A stretch of 64,000 nt of DNA from Acaryochloris sp. CCMEE 5410 (GCF_000238775.2 NZ_AFEJ02000001.1:2542001-2606000), one strand, 5' to 3'. Positions 52,840 to 62,746 are shown, counted from the first letter of the stretch. A program made the numbers and translations. Notes: generated from the sequence alone by a model not told the origin.

Positions 52840-53160
52840 TTATCCCCCAAAGATCATCACGGCAAGAGCAATACCCCCGAGTCCCACCATTAATCCTGCA
52901 GGCATGACTTTACGAGTTTTTAGCCACCGAACTAAAAAAACAACGATTAAAAGCGCCGTCACCACCATTGCCAGGGTCAATCCCCAAGCATTTCCTTTCA
53001 ATGCCGCCAAGGCTCCTGACAACAGCAACATACCCGAGAAACAGCCTGAAATCAACGAAATCTGACTCCGACTCTTGACATACCCCATAATTCCGCCCAG
53101 CAGAGTAAAAAGACCATAGATAAATGCGGCAAGAATGCTAGAAGTCATGATGATTCTCAA
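52840..53160 (-). CDS. TMEM14-family small membrane protein
   Basis: 106 residues with four transmembrane helices (ILAAFIYGLFTLLGGIMGYV; ISGCFSGMLLLSGALAAL; GLTLAMVVTALLIVVFLVRW; AGLMVGLGGIALAVMIFGG). The GGIMGYVKSRSQISLISG signature identifies the UPF0136/TMEM14 family. In animals and plants members export fatty acids or porphyrin intermediates from organelles; the cyanobacterial role is unknown. A start a few codons downstream (MTSSILAAF, 53148) is also possible. Confidence 0.87.
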   Translation of the reverse strand: MRIIMTSSILAAFIYGLFTLLGGIMGYVKSRSQISLISGCFSGMLLLSGALAALKGNAWGLTLAMVVTALLIVVFLVRWLKTRKVMPAGLMVGLGGIALAVMIFGG

Positions 53161-53272
53161 GTAGGGGGGCTTGCAACTACTGTCCCATAGTGTGTTCTTA
53201 ATCGGTATTCCCCCTAGTCGGGAGTTCTATCTCAGGGATAGACTAACAGTATGCGATCGCAACCCTGCCACC

Positions 53273-53686
53273 ATGACTGATCAATCTAGCTCCCATGCGA
53301 CCTCTTACGAAATTGTTTGCTTAGAGCACCAAGGCAGCTACTTGTACGCCGAAGTGATCCAAACCATCGAAACTCGGCAACGATCTTGGGTGCGACCCCT
53401 ATTTTTACAACTGACCACCCAGAGTTCAGAACCAGCTTACCCAGCTCAGGGCCTCTTTTCCTTTCGTCTCCAGAACTGTGCAGATTTAGTGTGGCCTTCT
53501 CAGTTCTTTCGGCCTGCCATGGACGATGAAGTCCTCCCCTTTCTGCTACAAATGCATACGGAAAAACCTCAGGATCAAGAAGATCCTAAGGTCGTATCAG
53601 AGCGCGATCGCAAAGCTCACCAAGCCCTGCGTCAGATGATTCAGCAGGTATGGCAAGCTTTTCCTGATGCGTTTGCTAGCGAGTGA
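53273..53686 (+). CDS. Hypothetical small cytosolic protein
   Basis: The ATG at 53273 (MTDQSSSHATSYEIVCLEHQGSYLYAEVIQTIETRQRSWVRPLFL) gives 137 residues; an upstream frame to 53171 is less likely. The N-terminal half is beta-rich, the C-terminal half helical and charged (ERDRKAHQALRQMIQQVWQAF). I do not recognise a named domain, though similar proteins are probably common in cyanobacteria. No signal or membrane segment. Confidence 0.65.
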   Translation: MTDQSSSHATSYEIVCLEHQGSYLYAEVIQTIETRQRSWVRPLFLQLTTQSSEPAYPAQGLFSFRLQNCADLVWPSQFFRPAMDDEVLPFLLQMHTEKPQDQEDPKVVSERDRKAHQALRQMIQQVWQAFPDAFASE

Positions 53687-53707
53687 AAGAACTGAGTAGG
53701 TAAAACC

Positions 53708-54112
53708 CTAAGCTTTCTTCAGCTTCTTTTGGATAGACTTAACGCGGGATTTGTTGGCCCCTAAATCTGACTTGCCCAAACGAGATGCAGACCGGACTTG
53801 AATCACTTTGGCTCGGTTATCCAGGTAAAATTCCACATCATCCACAAACCCCATCAAACCGCTGGTGAATTCGGCATAAATGTAGTTACGGGTTTCCTGA
53901 ATAATTTCGGCATTCCCGGTGTCAGCCAAGATGGTTTTGAGCTTAGCAAAGGCATCTTTGGGAGCACCTTCAAAGGTGAGGGGGTCTATCTGATGCCCCG
54001 GATCGGGATCTTGGCTACACACACAGTTCGGTGTGTTAGGACAAGGCGTGAGTTGATTCTTCTTGAGACCTAAGGAGGTGGGCCGTTGCCCAGAAAGTGA
54101 AAGCAGGGGCAT
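53708..54112 (-). CDS. DUF1499 family protein
   Basis: 134 residues, with the DUF1499 pattern LTPCPNTPNCVCSQ, AFAKLKTILADTGNAEIIQETRNYIYAEFTSGLMGFVDDVEFYLDNRAKVIQVRSASRLGKSDLGANKSRVKSIQKKL. The family is widespread in photosynthetic bacteria and plastids, of unknown function. The CPNTPNCVC cysteines are family features. No convincing signal peptide. Confidence 0.9.
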   Translation of the reverse strand: MPLLSLSGQRPTSLGLKKNQLTPCPNTPNCVCSQDPDPGHQIDPLTFEGAPKDAFAKLKTILADTGNAEIIQETRNYIYAEFTSGLMGFVDDVEFYLDNRAKVIQVRSASRLGKSDLGANKSRVKSIQKKLKKA

Positions 54113-54240
54113 GATGACGAGAACAATAGAGTTACCGCTTGTATTGTAAAGAATTATTTAGTTTTGTGTAGGTCAACCATCTCACATATAGGCTCAAGCC
54201 CTTGAACCCAAAGGCTTTCAAGGAGACACAAAAGAGAGAA

Positions 54241-54657
54241 TTATTCCCCAGATAGATGCACAATCACTTCCCGATTTGAACCATGCTGACGATGTTCCCA
54301 TACATAGATGCCCTGCCAAATCCCTGTGGCTAAACGACCTTGGCGAATCGGAATATATTCCGAAGTGTGGGTCAAAGCTGTACGAATGTGCGCTGGCATA
54401 TCATCCGGGCCTTCAGTGCTGTGACGATAGTGGGGGCCCTCTGGCACAATTCGTGCTAAAAACGTTTCTAAATCCCGCAAAACATCTGGATCAGCGTTTT
54501 CTTGAATCACCAAGCTAGCTGACGTATGGCGAAGAAACAAGGTACAAAGTCCCATGGACATCCCAGACTCAGCAACCACAGCCTGCACTTGCCGGGTAAT
54601 GTTATGGAAAGATTTTCCTTGGGTTGGAACTTTGAGAAGATGCTGGAAGTGGGTCAT
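54241..54657 (-). CDS. YjbQ/UPF0047 family protein
   Basis: 138 residues, family length. Motifs: GKSFHNITRQVQAVVAESGMSMGLCTLFLRHTSASLVIQENADPDVLRDLETFLARIVP, and GTGI-like region RLATGIWQGIYVWEHRQHGSNREVIVHLSG. The His, Asp and Glu positions around a trimer metal site are preserved. YjbQ proteins have weak thiamine-phosphate synthase activity, but their physiological role is unsettled. Confidence 0.92.
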   Translation of the reverse strand: MTHFQHLLKVPTQGKSFHNITRQVQAVVAESGMSMGLCTLFLRHTSASLVIQENADPDVLRDLETFLARIVPEGPHYRHSTEGPDDMPAHIRTALTHTSEYIPIRQGRLATGIWQGIYVWEHRQHGSNREVIVHLSGE

Positions 54658-54776
54658 AGCGATTCGTAATTAGACCACCCAGATACTACCTCAATGGTCT
54701 TCTCTGATTCATCTCCATGCAAGACCCAAGATGATAGTCATTTATTAGATTTTGCCTGCACTAGAGAGGGAAACAT

Positions 54777-56465
54777 TTGGAGCTTACAATAAATGGGCAA
54801 CCTTCCCTAATTGAAAATCTCCCTGGCGAGAGCAAGGATTTCACTGAAATTATGACAGCGGAACGCCGTTACCAAAGCCGATTATTTAATCTCATTCTCC
54901 AGCAATCCCGAGAGTTGACTGAGCAATGGCAACGGAATTTGCGCCAGGCTAAAGTCACTAGCCTCTGGGGTATGCAGATGGGGTTATACCCTATCTATTT
55001 ACTCTTTCAAGTGTCCCGATTCACCCAACAGGCCCTCCGTCAGGGAGATGTGCAAGGCCAGCGATTGTTAAAAGCTGTGGCAGATCCGAGTCAAGATAGC
55101 CTGGTGAGCCATGCCGATGGTCCCATTCGCAATGTATTAGCTGCGATTCAGATTGATACTCTCGAACCTGAGCAGGGTGAAGACGCCGAAGATGATGCAT
55201 GGGCTGAAGAGCCGCAATTCTCCGTCCAGATTGACGGACTCTCTCACCGACGTCCTACGATTCGAGTCCGGTACCAGAAGTGGATCCAACGGTGGGCGGA
55301 ACGAAACCCTCTCCATAACAAAGCAACGCGTTGGTTGGGCATTACCTCAGAACCAGCGGTCAAAATTCAGGGAATCGCCTGTGATTTGCAATCCACCCAT
55401 GTCTCCCTGGTGACCCCCGACAATGAGGCTATCGATGTTCTGACCCCGGCTCAGCAACGGGAATTGCACAAGCTGATGGTATGGGAGTTGGCCCATTATC
55501 GGCGACAAGAGCGACTCAGCAAAAATCTGCAGCACCTGGCGCAAACCAACTTCCGGCAGTTGCCGATACCAAAAACGCGATCGCAAATGCTACCTCCTGT
55601 GAGAGCCTTCCGAAAGGCCATGACCTGGATGCAAACAGGACCTATGGCTGCAAAAGTTAATTTATTTCAGGAAGCCTTGGCCTTACCCGGAGATGGCGCC
55701 TCCTACCCGTTACCATTGGCTTTACCCCAAGGGTTAGCTGCGACCTTAGATCAACTGACGCCGAAACTCACTCAAGATGCCATTGAGATGTTAGATGGTG
55801 CGATCGCATCGTGGGAGACCGCCTCGTGGGAAGTCATGGGTCCTACCGCCACAGACCTATCAGACTATGTCGTTCAACATTGGAAACAACAGCAAGCCCA
55901 GCTTCAGCCTAGCCTTAGCATTCTCAGTCAAGACCCCACGTTAGGCGGACAGCCCCCTGAAAATCCAGTTCGGTATGCTGCAATCTGGATTCCCAGCACC
56001 TTGCGTTCAGCCATGTCAGCCCTCCTGGGACTCCCTCAACCCACCCGTCAGCCCACAACTCAGACTCAACAGACTGCACCACCCCACGGCCAAACGTTCT
56101 CAAGACTATCTTGGGCTGACCTCTATGGTGGCGAAAAGATTTCTACGGCAACAACAACAACCTCGACCAGAACAACAACGCCAGGCCCTGGGGTTTCTAT
56201 CTTGGCAACTGAAGTATCTCCAGGGTTAGAAACGACCGCCTCTCCAGCCACAGCCTATGCCCAAGATGGCTCCATTGAAATTGAGGTAGATGCCGTGATG
56301 GTGGGCTACGAAAAACACCCTCTAGAACGGATTCTAGCTGGGTTAGATCGCATCACGGCCTGGCTTGAAAGTGCCTTGGAGTGGGCATGGAAGCGACTTC
56401 AGCCTGTAATCCAGTCTTATCTCCAAAAAGTTTTGACTCGATTAGATGGCAAGAATTCGATATGA
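54777..56465 (+). CDS. Large conserved hypothetical protein upstream of psbI
   Basis: 562 residues from a TTG start preceded by GAGAGGGA about 10 bases away. The N-terminal half is helical (RRYQSRLFNLILQQSRELTEQWQRNLRQAKVTSLWGMQMGLYPIYLLFQVSRFTQQALRQG), the middle is basic with aromatic blocks, and residues about 430-500 are a disordered Thr/Pro-rich linker before a C-terminal amphipathic region (LDRITAWLESALEWAWKRLQPVIQSYLQKVL). No catalytic motif or signal peptide is seen. I do not recognise a family. psbI begins 53 bp after it. Confidence 0.7.
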   Translation: MELTINGQPSLIENLPGESKDFTEIMTAERRYQSRLFNLILQQSRELTEQWQRNLRQAKVTSLWGMQMGLYPIYLLFQVSRFTQQALRQGDVQGQRLLKAVADPSQDSLVSHADGPIRNVLAAIQIDTLEPEQGEDAEDDAWAEEPQFSVQIDGLSHRRPTIRVRYQKWIQRWAERNPLHNKATRWLGITSEPAVKIQGIACDLQSTHVSLVTPDNEAIDVLTPAQQRELHKLMVWELAHYRRQERLSKNLQHLAQTNFRQLPIPKTRSQMLPPVRAFRKAMTWMQTGPMAAKVNLFQEALALPGDGASYPLPLALPQGLAATLDQLTPKLTQDAIEMLDGAIASWETASWEVMGPTATDLSDYVVQHWKQQQAQLQPSLSILSQDPTLGGQPPENPVRYAAIWIPSTLRSAMSALLGLPQPTRQPTTQTQQTAPPHGQTFSRLSWADLYGGEKISTATTTTSTRTTTPGPGVSILATEVSPGLETTASPATAYAQDGSIEIEVDAVMVGYEKHPLERILAGLDRITAWLESALEWAWKRLQPVIQSYLQKVLTRLDGKNSI

Positions 56466-56518
56466 TAATAAAGATTAAGTTTTAATTGCTGTCTATTCTA
56501 CCGGTAAAATAGGTTCCT

Positions 56519-56623
56519 ATGGCAATCCTCAAATTCGTTACCTACGCTTGGATTATCTTCGTTATTTCTCTGTTCTTCTTTGGTTTCATTTCGAGTGACA
56601 CCACTCGCAACCCCAAAGCTTAA
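56519..56623 (+). CDS. psbI: Photosystem II reaction-centre protein I
   Basis: A 34-residue single-helix protein. It reads MAILKFVTYAWIIFVISLFF then FGFISSDTTRNPKA, matching the PsbI signature of one transmembrane helix followed by FGFxSxDPxRNP. PsbI lies next to D1 and CP43 and helps assemble photosystem II. It is short for PsbI (usually 38 residues) because the C-terminal basic tail ends early. A rho-independent terminator follows at 56682. Confidence 0.9.
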   Translation: MAILKFVTYAWIIFVISLFFFGFISSDTTRNPKA

Positions 56624-56681
56624 GTCAGTTATTCCAAGCCACTTTTGGCTCTTTTATAAGATTATCTTTTGTGTGATGTCG

Positions 56682-56711
56682 GTGGGTGAGTTTTCTTACC
56701 CACTGTTTTTT
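56682..56711 (+). terminator. Rho-independent terminator of psbI
   Basis: GTGGGT (56682-56687) pairs with ACCCAC (56698-56703), with a 10-base loop, followed by TGTTTTTTG. It lies about 60 bp after the psbI stop. Confidence 0.85.
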
Positions 56712-57117
56712 GTATCCATCTCAGCTAAAAATTGAGTTTGACTCCAGGACAAGCATTTAAGTTATATCGAATGTCTTGGGCATCCATCGTTGCTTTATTC
56801 CTTGATGGACATAATTAAAATTCATAGTTTAAGTGCCTTCTACACCCGATTCTACGGCTGACAGGTCCAACGCCCTTACGGTAGTATCAGAACGAGTGAA
56901 AGAGACACACAGCAGACCGTCATAATCGAATTTGGCACTACTTACAGCCAGTCTGCACCAACCATCTTTATACCGACACGCTACCCTGTATTCAACCAGT
57001 GATTTCAATGAATACAGTCTGCTTATCTTCTAATAGCGTCAGTAAAGTTGATATAGGCTTTTGTCAACTTGATCGGTTGACCCATACCATTTTCTAATTC
57101 TGCGAAGAGACTCACCC
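56712..57117. other. Intergenic region upstream of the Ig-like membrane protein gene
   Basis: About 400 bp. It should hold the promoter of the next gene. The sequence TTGAATACAGGGTA/TTCAACCAGTG area near 56995 contains a loosely repeated ATTCA/GAATAC theme, but I see no gene, RNA or terminator I can support. Confidence 0.4.
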
Positions 57118-59445
57118 ATGACTTCCCCTAAGGTTACGATTGCACCGGTTACTGCCGTAGATCAGCCCTATGCACTCAAATTAGGCACCAAGCTACTGAT
57201 TACCCTCACAGTAGAAAATATTGAGAGTCAGGGACAAGACTATCAACTCAAGGGAAGTCAACTGCCTTCAGACTGCTACACATTGGGTGCCCTCGCCATG
57301 AGTGCAGATCCGGGCCATCCCAATCAAATAGAGGTATTGATCCACCCTACTGAAGTTGCCGCCATTGGCAAGCATCAACTGAAGCTGCAGTTAGTCTCTT
57401 CAGAGGGTGGGATTCTCTGGGAAGACCAAGTCTATCTGCAATTTTTGGTGGCCGATGATATTGAAATCATGCTCACGCCAGATCTGACCTTTATTAAGGA
57501 TGGCGTCGGCGTATACCAGCTCTTGATCACCAATACGTCACGATTTGAGAGAGTCTTGACGGTGCAACCCAAAGGCTTGCCTGTTCGAAACGGCTTAACC
57601 TTCAAGGCAGAGCCTGTCCAGCTGGATCTAGGTCCTGATCAGACTGGCAAAGTAGACCTGATGGTTCAGCCCCGACGATGGTGGCTCAGACCTTGGCTTG
57701 GCAAGGGCCGCAAGTTTCAATTTCAAGTGGATTTGCAAGATACCAATGGCATACCACTACCGCAATTACTCGCCCAATCGGGGTTAGTTTGGCAGCCCTA
57801 TCCTCGTTCCCATGGCCTCAAACTCCTGGGACTATTGCTATTAGCCCTAGGGACCTCTTCTGCCCTGTTGTGGCAGTTTATTTGGCGTCAACCCACTGGA
57901 CCTGCCATCGCAGCCCTCCGGTCCAGTCAAACGGTTGTCCCCCAAACTGGGCAAGAGGATATTCAACTTAGCTGGACTGTCAAGAATAGCCAACAGCTTT
58001 CAAAGGTGGTAATTCTGCGGGAACACCAAGGCCAGTCTGAAGTGGCCAAGACCTTCCGGTTTGATCAAGGGATTCCCCAGGAATTGCAACGAAGCCCCCT
58101 CAATCAAAACTCCAATTTCTGTGAATATGAACAGCCCGAGACGGGGGTTTTAGCATGTACCGGCATTACCACAGGGACCACCAATCCTGGCAAATACCAG
58201 TTCCAGGTACAGGCTTTTTCCAGTGACAATGCCAGCGAACCGATGGCAACCCAAACCACAGGTTTAATCGCCTTTAAACCTAATGCGGTCCCCCTTATTA
58301 CCCGCTTTTATGCACCAGCGTCTCGGACCAACGCATCGACTTCAGGGCCTGTGGCTACCGCTACGCCCGGCCCCATTAAGCTGAACTGGGAAATTGCTAA
58401 TCCTAGCCAACTCACGGAAGTACAAATTATGACCGTGGACGCCAACAACGCCGAGGCGGCTTTGTTACAACGGTATCAATTAGGCAATGGCAAACTGCCG
58501 GAGACCTTGGCCAAGTATTGTCGCTTCACGCCTACGTTGACCTGTCAGAATGTGCCGACGGCTGCTCGTAAACCCGGACAATATTTTTTCAAGATCACCG
58601 CATCTTACCAACAAGAGCAGCAACCGTTCACCTTGTCTAAAACCATTGGGCCGATGAACATTCAAGCAGAAAATCTCAGAATTGCTAGCTTTCTCATTAA
58701 TGGTCAACAAGCACCCGCACAATACGTTTTAAAACCAGGCCAAAACTATGTGAATTTAACTTGGAAAGTAGAGGGGGGCAATAATCCTAGCGTTGCGATT
58801 TTACCTAGCCCTGGCAAAATTCCCGTAGCAGGCTCGATGAAGTACCAGCTCAATCCTCAACAGCCCGGGGCAATTACCCTGCAAGCCACCGACCTAAATG
58901 GTAAACAAGTCCTACAAACCATTGCGATTGGGGGCACGGTCGCCAAGGCGCCACCCAACAGGCCCAAACCGCCCATTGCCCAAGCTAAGCCCAAACCAGC
59001 CAACGCCAAACCAGCAACACCCCCCTTACCTTTTACTGCTGCATATCCTCCCCCATTCACTCCTGAGCCTGCGATGCTCCGGCAAAATCCTCTACCTCCG
59101 CTACCCGCCCAACCTCTCCTTCCCCAAGCAACTCGTCCTCGACGACCGGTCAGCAAACCTGTGGTCAGTCGCCCTCCTCAACCTCGTCCACCTATAGCGA
59201 TCAAAAGTAGCCCCCAGCCCAAATATTCACCGGCTGCTCTGAAAGAAGCTCAGCTAGTCACCCGTGGGTTAGTCGTCGCCCGCCAAAACCGTAAGATTGT
59301 GCTCAATGGGTCCACCTGGAATAAAACCCAAGATGCTATTAAACTCCTCCGTCGAGGCTATAGCCGAGAAGCCGCCGCCAAGCGAGCAGGGGTTCCCTTG
59401 TGGAAACTCAATGTCTTAGTGTCTCTAGGCCAAAGAACGCGGTGA
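57118..59445 (+). CDS. Large membrane protein with Ig-like and proline-rich regions
   Basis: 775 residues. Residues 1 to about 225 look like beta-sandwich (Ig/cadherin-like) domains, one TM helix lies at about 232-255 (LKLLGLLLLALGTSSALLWQF), and the C-terminal part has two or three further beta domains, each with a repeated pattern (IKLNWEIANPSQLTEVQI; VNLTWKVEGGNNPSVAI), then a Pro-rich linker (residues about 620-700) and a short basic C-terminus (KTQDAIKLLRRGYSREAAAKRAGVPLWKLNVL), which resembles a small helix-turn-helix. Topology and function are unknown. The combination of surface-like beta domains with a terminal HTH is odd. Confidence 0.7.
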   Translation: MTSPKVTIAPVTAVDQPYALKLGTKLLITLTVENIESQGQDYQLKGSQLPSDCYTLGALAMSADPGHPNQIEVLIHPTEVAAIGKHQLKLQLVSSEGGILWEDQVYLQFLVADDIEIMLTPDLTFIKDGVGVYQLLITNTSRFERVLTVQPKGLPVRNGLTFKAEPVQLDLGPDQTGKVDLMVQPRRWWLRPWLGKGRKFQFQVDLQDTNGIPLPQLLAQSGLVWQPYPRSHGLKLLGLLLLALGTSSALLWQFIWRQPTGPAIAALRSSQTVVPQTGQEDIQLSWTVKNSQQLSKVVILREHQGQSEVAKTFRFDQGIPQELQRSPLNQNSNFCEYEQPETGVLACTGITTGTTNPGKYQFQVQAFSSDNASEPMATQTTGLIAFKPNAVPLITRFYAPASRTNASTSGPVATATPGPIKLNWEIANPSQLTEVQIMTVDANNAEAALLQRYQLGNGKLPETLAKYCRFTPTLTCQNVPTAARKPGQYFFKITASYQQEQQPFTLSKTIGPMNIQAENLRIASFLINGQQAPAQYVLKPGQNYVNLTWKVEGGNNPSVAILPSPGKIPVAGSMKYQLNPQQPGAITLQATDLNGKQVLQTIAIGGTVAKAPPNRPKPPIAQAKPKPANAKPATPPLPFTAAYPPPFTPEPAMLRQNPLPPLPAQPLLPQATRPRRPVSKPVVSRPPQPRPPIAIKSSPQPKYSPAALKEAQLVTRGLVVARQNRKIVLNGSTWNKTQDAIKLLRRGYSREAAAKRAGVPLWKLNVLVSLGQRTR

Positions 59446-59949
59446 TTTTTAATCGGTACACTCTCTCTAATGGCCTTCTATCCTGGTCACCGGAAAGGGC
59501 AAGCCCTCGCACGGGTGACCACCCCATAGAGTAACCCTAGCGACCCTGAGTTGCTATGCGACTTGCTGCTTTCTGAACCAAATCTTTTGATGGCTCCCAT
59601 GCTGCTAGGGAAGAGTTTGAAGCTAAAGCTTGATTCACGAAATCAATGGAGAGAGGAATATCGTTATCCATCTATACGATTCTGATCTCACCTTCAACGA
59701 CAGAGGCTTAGTTATTGGGGAGCCAAAGGCAGCCTTAAGAATCATATCCCCTAGATGAACGCACCTCTAGAGGTCTGTGGGAAGCCCTACTCTACCTTGA
59801 AGCCATCTGTGCACCCCATAAATAATGGTATGGAGACTTTATATAGAGCCTTCACCCGTTTAATTACCTGATAAAGCGCTACGCTGGATCGAGAGCCAAT
59901 CATTGCTGGCAATTCTCTTCAGCTAGCACCGTCCTCAGCAGGTAATGTG
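59446..59949. other. Intergenic region with strong secondary structure
   Basis: About 500 bp without a gene. At 59485-59520 GGTCACC and GGTGACC enclose a nested GGGC-AA-GCCC hairpin. A second paired element is CCCCTAGA/TCTAGAGG around 59748-59776. No T-run follows either. It does not match RNase P RNA, tmRNA, SRP RNA or tRNA as I know them. It could encode an unrecognised small RNA or be the structured 5' leader of the aminopeptidase gene. Confidence 0.45.
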
Positions 59950-62556
59950 ATGTCCCATCTTTTCTTTGATTCAGAGACCAAAAAGCATAAATCCTTTGAA
60001 ATGGCAGGGGCACGGCCTCACTACAATCCCGATCGCCCCGGCCAAGTCGAACATATTTTTCTGGATCTAACCTTAGACATTCTTGGCCAATCCTTTGGTG
60101 GCACCTGTCAGATTCGTTTAAACCCGGTCCGCAGTGGGATTAAGACATTGGTCTTGGATGCGGTGGATTTGCAGATTGAAGGCGTCAAGGTGGGCCGTGC
60201 CAAACAGCCCTTTGAGTATGACGGTGAGCAGTTACAGATTCATTTAAAGCAGCCGACAACGGCTGGGAAAGTGTTTACGGTTGCGATCGCATACGCCGTA
60301 CACCAACCCCAACGCGGTCTCTACTTTGTCCAGGCCGATGAACATTACCCCGATAAACCCACCCAGGTGTGGACCCAAGGAGAAGATGAAGACTCCCGGT
60401 TTTGGTTTCCCTGCTTTGACTATCCCGGCCAACTGGCCACTTCAGAGATTCGAGTGCGAGTGCCCAAAGCCTATATGGCCATCTCCAATGGAGAGCTGAT
60501 TGAAACTGAAGTGGACGGCAAGCAAAAAATCTACCACTGGCTCCAGCGAGAAGTTCATCCGACTTACTTAATGACCCTGGCAGTGGGGCAGTTTGCAGAA
60601 ATTATCGATGAGTGGCAGGGCAAACCTGTTACCTACTATGTTGAAAAAGGGCGGGAAGATCAAGCCCAACTCACCATGGGCAAAACGCCCCGGATGATCG
60701 AATTTTTTAGTGAATACTACGGCTACCCCTACGCCTATCCCAAATATGCCCAGGTCTGTGTCGATGACTTTATTTTTGGGGGTATGGAAAATACCTCCAC
60801 CACCTTACTTACGGATCGCTGCTTGTTGGATGAGCGGGCGGCCATCGATAATCGGGCGGCGGAAAGCTTAGTGGCCCATGAATTGGCCCACCAGTGGTTT
60901 GGCGATTTAGTCGTGATTAAGCATTGGTCCCATGCCTGGATTAAGGAAGGCATGGCCTCATACTCCGAGGTGATGTGGACCAACCATGAATATGGGGCTG
61001 AGGATGCTGCCTATTATCGGCTGAAAGAAGCACGAAATTATTTTAATGAGGATAGTACCCGCTATCGTCGCCCCGTGGTTACCCATGTTTACCGAGAGGC
61101 GATTGAGCTATACGACCGCCACCTCTATGAAAAAGGGGCCTGTATTTACCATATGATTCGGGCTGAGTTGGGGGATGAGCTGTTTTGGCGAGCCATCCAT
61201 ACCTTTGTCCAGGACAATGCCCATCAAACCGTAGAAACTATCGATCTACTGCGGGCTATTGAAAAAGCCACTGGTCGCAATCTGTTGTTCTTATTTGATC
61301 AGTATGTTTATCGAGGTGGTCATCCCGAATATAAGCTGGGCTATAGCTGGGATGCCGATTATAAGATGGCCAAGGTAACGGTGACCCAAACTCAGGTTGA
61401 TCCAAAAGATAAACATAGCGCCAAAGAGCTGTTTGATTTGAATCTGCCCATTGCCTTTGGCTATGACCGAGGTAAACAACCTGTGGAGTTCCAAACCTTT
61501 ATGGTCCGAGTCCATGAGCAAGAGCAGAGCTTTTATTTCGGTCTATCCGAAAAGCCCTTATTCATCAGCTTCGATCAGGGCAATCACTATCTCAAGCAGG
61601 TCTCCCTTGAATATCCGATGCCTGAACTCAAGGCCCAACTAAAGCAAGACCCCGATCCCCTCTCTCGCATTTATGCCGCTCAGTCCTTAGCGAAAAAAGG
61701 TGGCTTAGAAGTCGTCAAGAGTTTAGGGGAAGCCCTGACCACCGATGGATTCTGGGGCGTCCGGGTCGAAGTGGCCAAGCAGCTCGCTCAAATTAAGCTT
61801 GATCAGGTATTGCCCGCCCTCAAGCCCGGACTCAAAGATAAGGATGCCAGGGTTCGACGGGCAGTGGTGGAAGCGATGGCGACCTTTAAGACTGATGAAA
61901 GCTACAAAGCGATCAAACCCTTAGCCGAAAAGGGCGACCCCAGCTATTACGTGGAAGCGAGTGCATTACGAGCTGTAGGTGCGATCGCAGCCTCCACCCT
62001 GACCACCAAACCCAAAGAGACCAAAGTGATCAAGCTCTTTAAATCGGTCCTCAAAGACCGGGCGGGCTGGAATGAAGTGGTGCGCTCTGGTGCCATTGGT
62101 GCCCTCAGCCAAATGAAAACCTCTACTGCCGCCCTCGATTTGATTTTGGCCTATACCGAAGCGGGAACACCGCAACCGTTGCGCCTGGCTGCCATTCGTG
62201 CCCTAGGCAGTATCTCTACTGGCCAATCTCCTGAACAACTGCAGCGCATTTTGGATCGGCTCTCGGTGCTGGTGGGTGAAAGCTTCTTTTTAACCCAAGT
62301 GTCGGTATCTGCTTCCCTGGGACAAATGGAAACACCAAAAGCAATAGCACTCCTAAAAACCTTAGCCAACCAAACCCCCGATGGTCGGGTGCGACGGATG
62401 GCCGAAGAATCGATCAAAAAAGTGCAAGCTAGAGTGAAATCCAATCAAGCTCTAAGCACCTTACAGGAAGAAGTTCAGCAACTCCAACAAGCCAATCAAG
62501 AGCTAAAAAGTCGGCTGGCCGATCTCGAAGCTAAATCCAAGCCTTCAGAGACCTAG
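59950..62556 (+). CDS. M1-family aminopeptidase with C-terminal HEAT repeats
   Basis: 868 residues from the ATG at 59950 (a GTG at 59947 is in frame). Domains: N-terminal beta domain, then the catalytic thermolysin-like domain with exopeptidase motif GGMENTSTT and zinc site His310-Glu311-His314 (HELAHQW) with Glu333 in WIKEGMASYSE. From about residue 560 there are HEAT-like repeats (YAAQSLAKKGGLEVVKSLGEAL; DKDARVRRAVVEAMATF), ending in a coiled coil. M1 enzymes remove N-terminal residues from peptides. All catalytic residues are intact. Confidence 0.94.
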   Translation: MSHLFFDSETKKHKSFEMAGARPHYNPDRPGQVEHIFLDLTLDILGQSFGGTCQIRLNPVRSGIKTLVLDAVDLQIEGVKVGRAKQPFEYDGEQLQIHLKQPTTAGKVFTVAIAYAVHQPQRGLYFVQADEHYPDKPTQVWTQGEDEDSRFWFPCFDYPGQLATSEIRVRVPKAYMAISNGELIETEVDGKQKIYHWLQREVHPTYLMTLAVGQFAEIIDEWQGKPVTYYVEKGREDQAQLTMGKTPRMIEFFSEYYGYPYAYPKYAQVCVDDFIFGGMENTSTTLLTDRCLLDERAAIDNRAAESLVAHELAHQWFGDLVVIKHWSHAWIKEGMASYSEVMWTNHEYGAEDAAYYRLKEARNYFNEDSTRYRRPVVTHVYREAIELYDRHLYEKGACIYHMIRAELGDELFWRAIHTFVQDNAHQTVETIDLLRAIEKATGRNLLFLFDQYVYRGGHPEYKLGYSWDADYKMAKVTVTQTQVDPKDKHSAKELFDLNLPIAFGYDRGKQPVEFQTFMVRVHEQEQSFYFGLSEKPLFISFDQGNHYLKQVSLEYPMPELKAQLKQDPDPLSRIYAAQSLAKKGGLEVVKSLGEALTTDGFWGVRVEVAKQLAQIKLDQVLPALKPGLKDKDARVRRAVVEAMATFKTDESYKAIKPLAEKGDPSYYVEASALRAVGAIAASTLTTKPKETKVIKLFKSVLKDRAGWNEVVRSGAIGALSQMKTSTAALDLILAYTEAGTPQPLRLAAIRALGSISTGQSPEQLQRILDRLSVLVGESFFLTQVSVSASLGQMETPKAIALLKTLANQTPDGRVRRMAEESIKKVQARVKSNQALSTLQEEVQQLQQANQELKSRLADLEAKSKPSET

Positions 62557-62746
62557 GCGTTTATTGAAACCCATGCAATTGGCAGAGACCGATCTTTAAG
62601 GGGCAAGACCTGCCAAAAAATACAAACCTTTACAATCAAGAGCCCGAAAGCAGGGCTTTACAGGTGATTAGCTTTACAAAGGCCCCTGAAAATTCGACAA
62701 TAAATCTTGGCAAACCCATTTCTGATGCGCAGAGGACTGTGAATCA

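Noticed and set aside
59485-59840. RNase P RNA, tmRNA, 6S or SRP RNA gene
   Set aside because: None of the conserved core sequences I know for RNase P, tmRNA or SRP RNA is present. A weak likeness to 6S RNA motifs (AGCCTTAA, ACCTTGAA) is too short to support a call.
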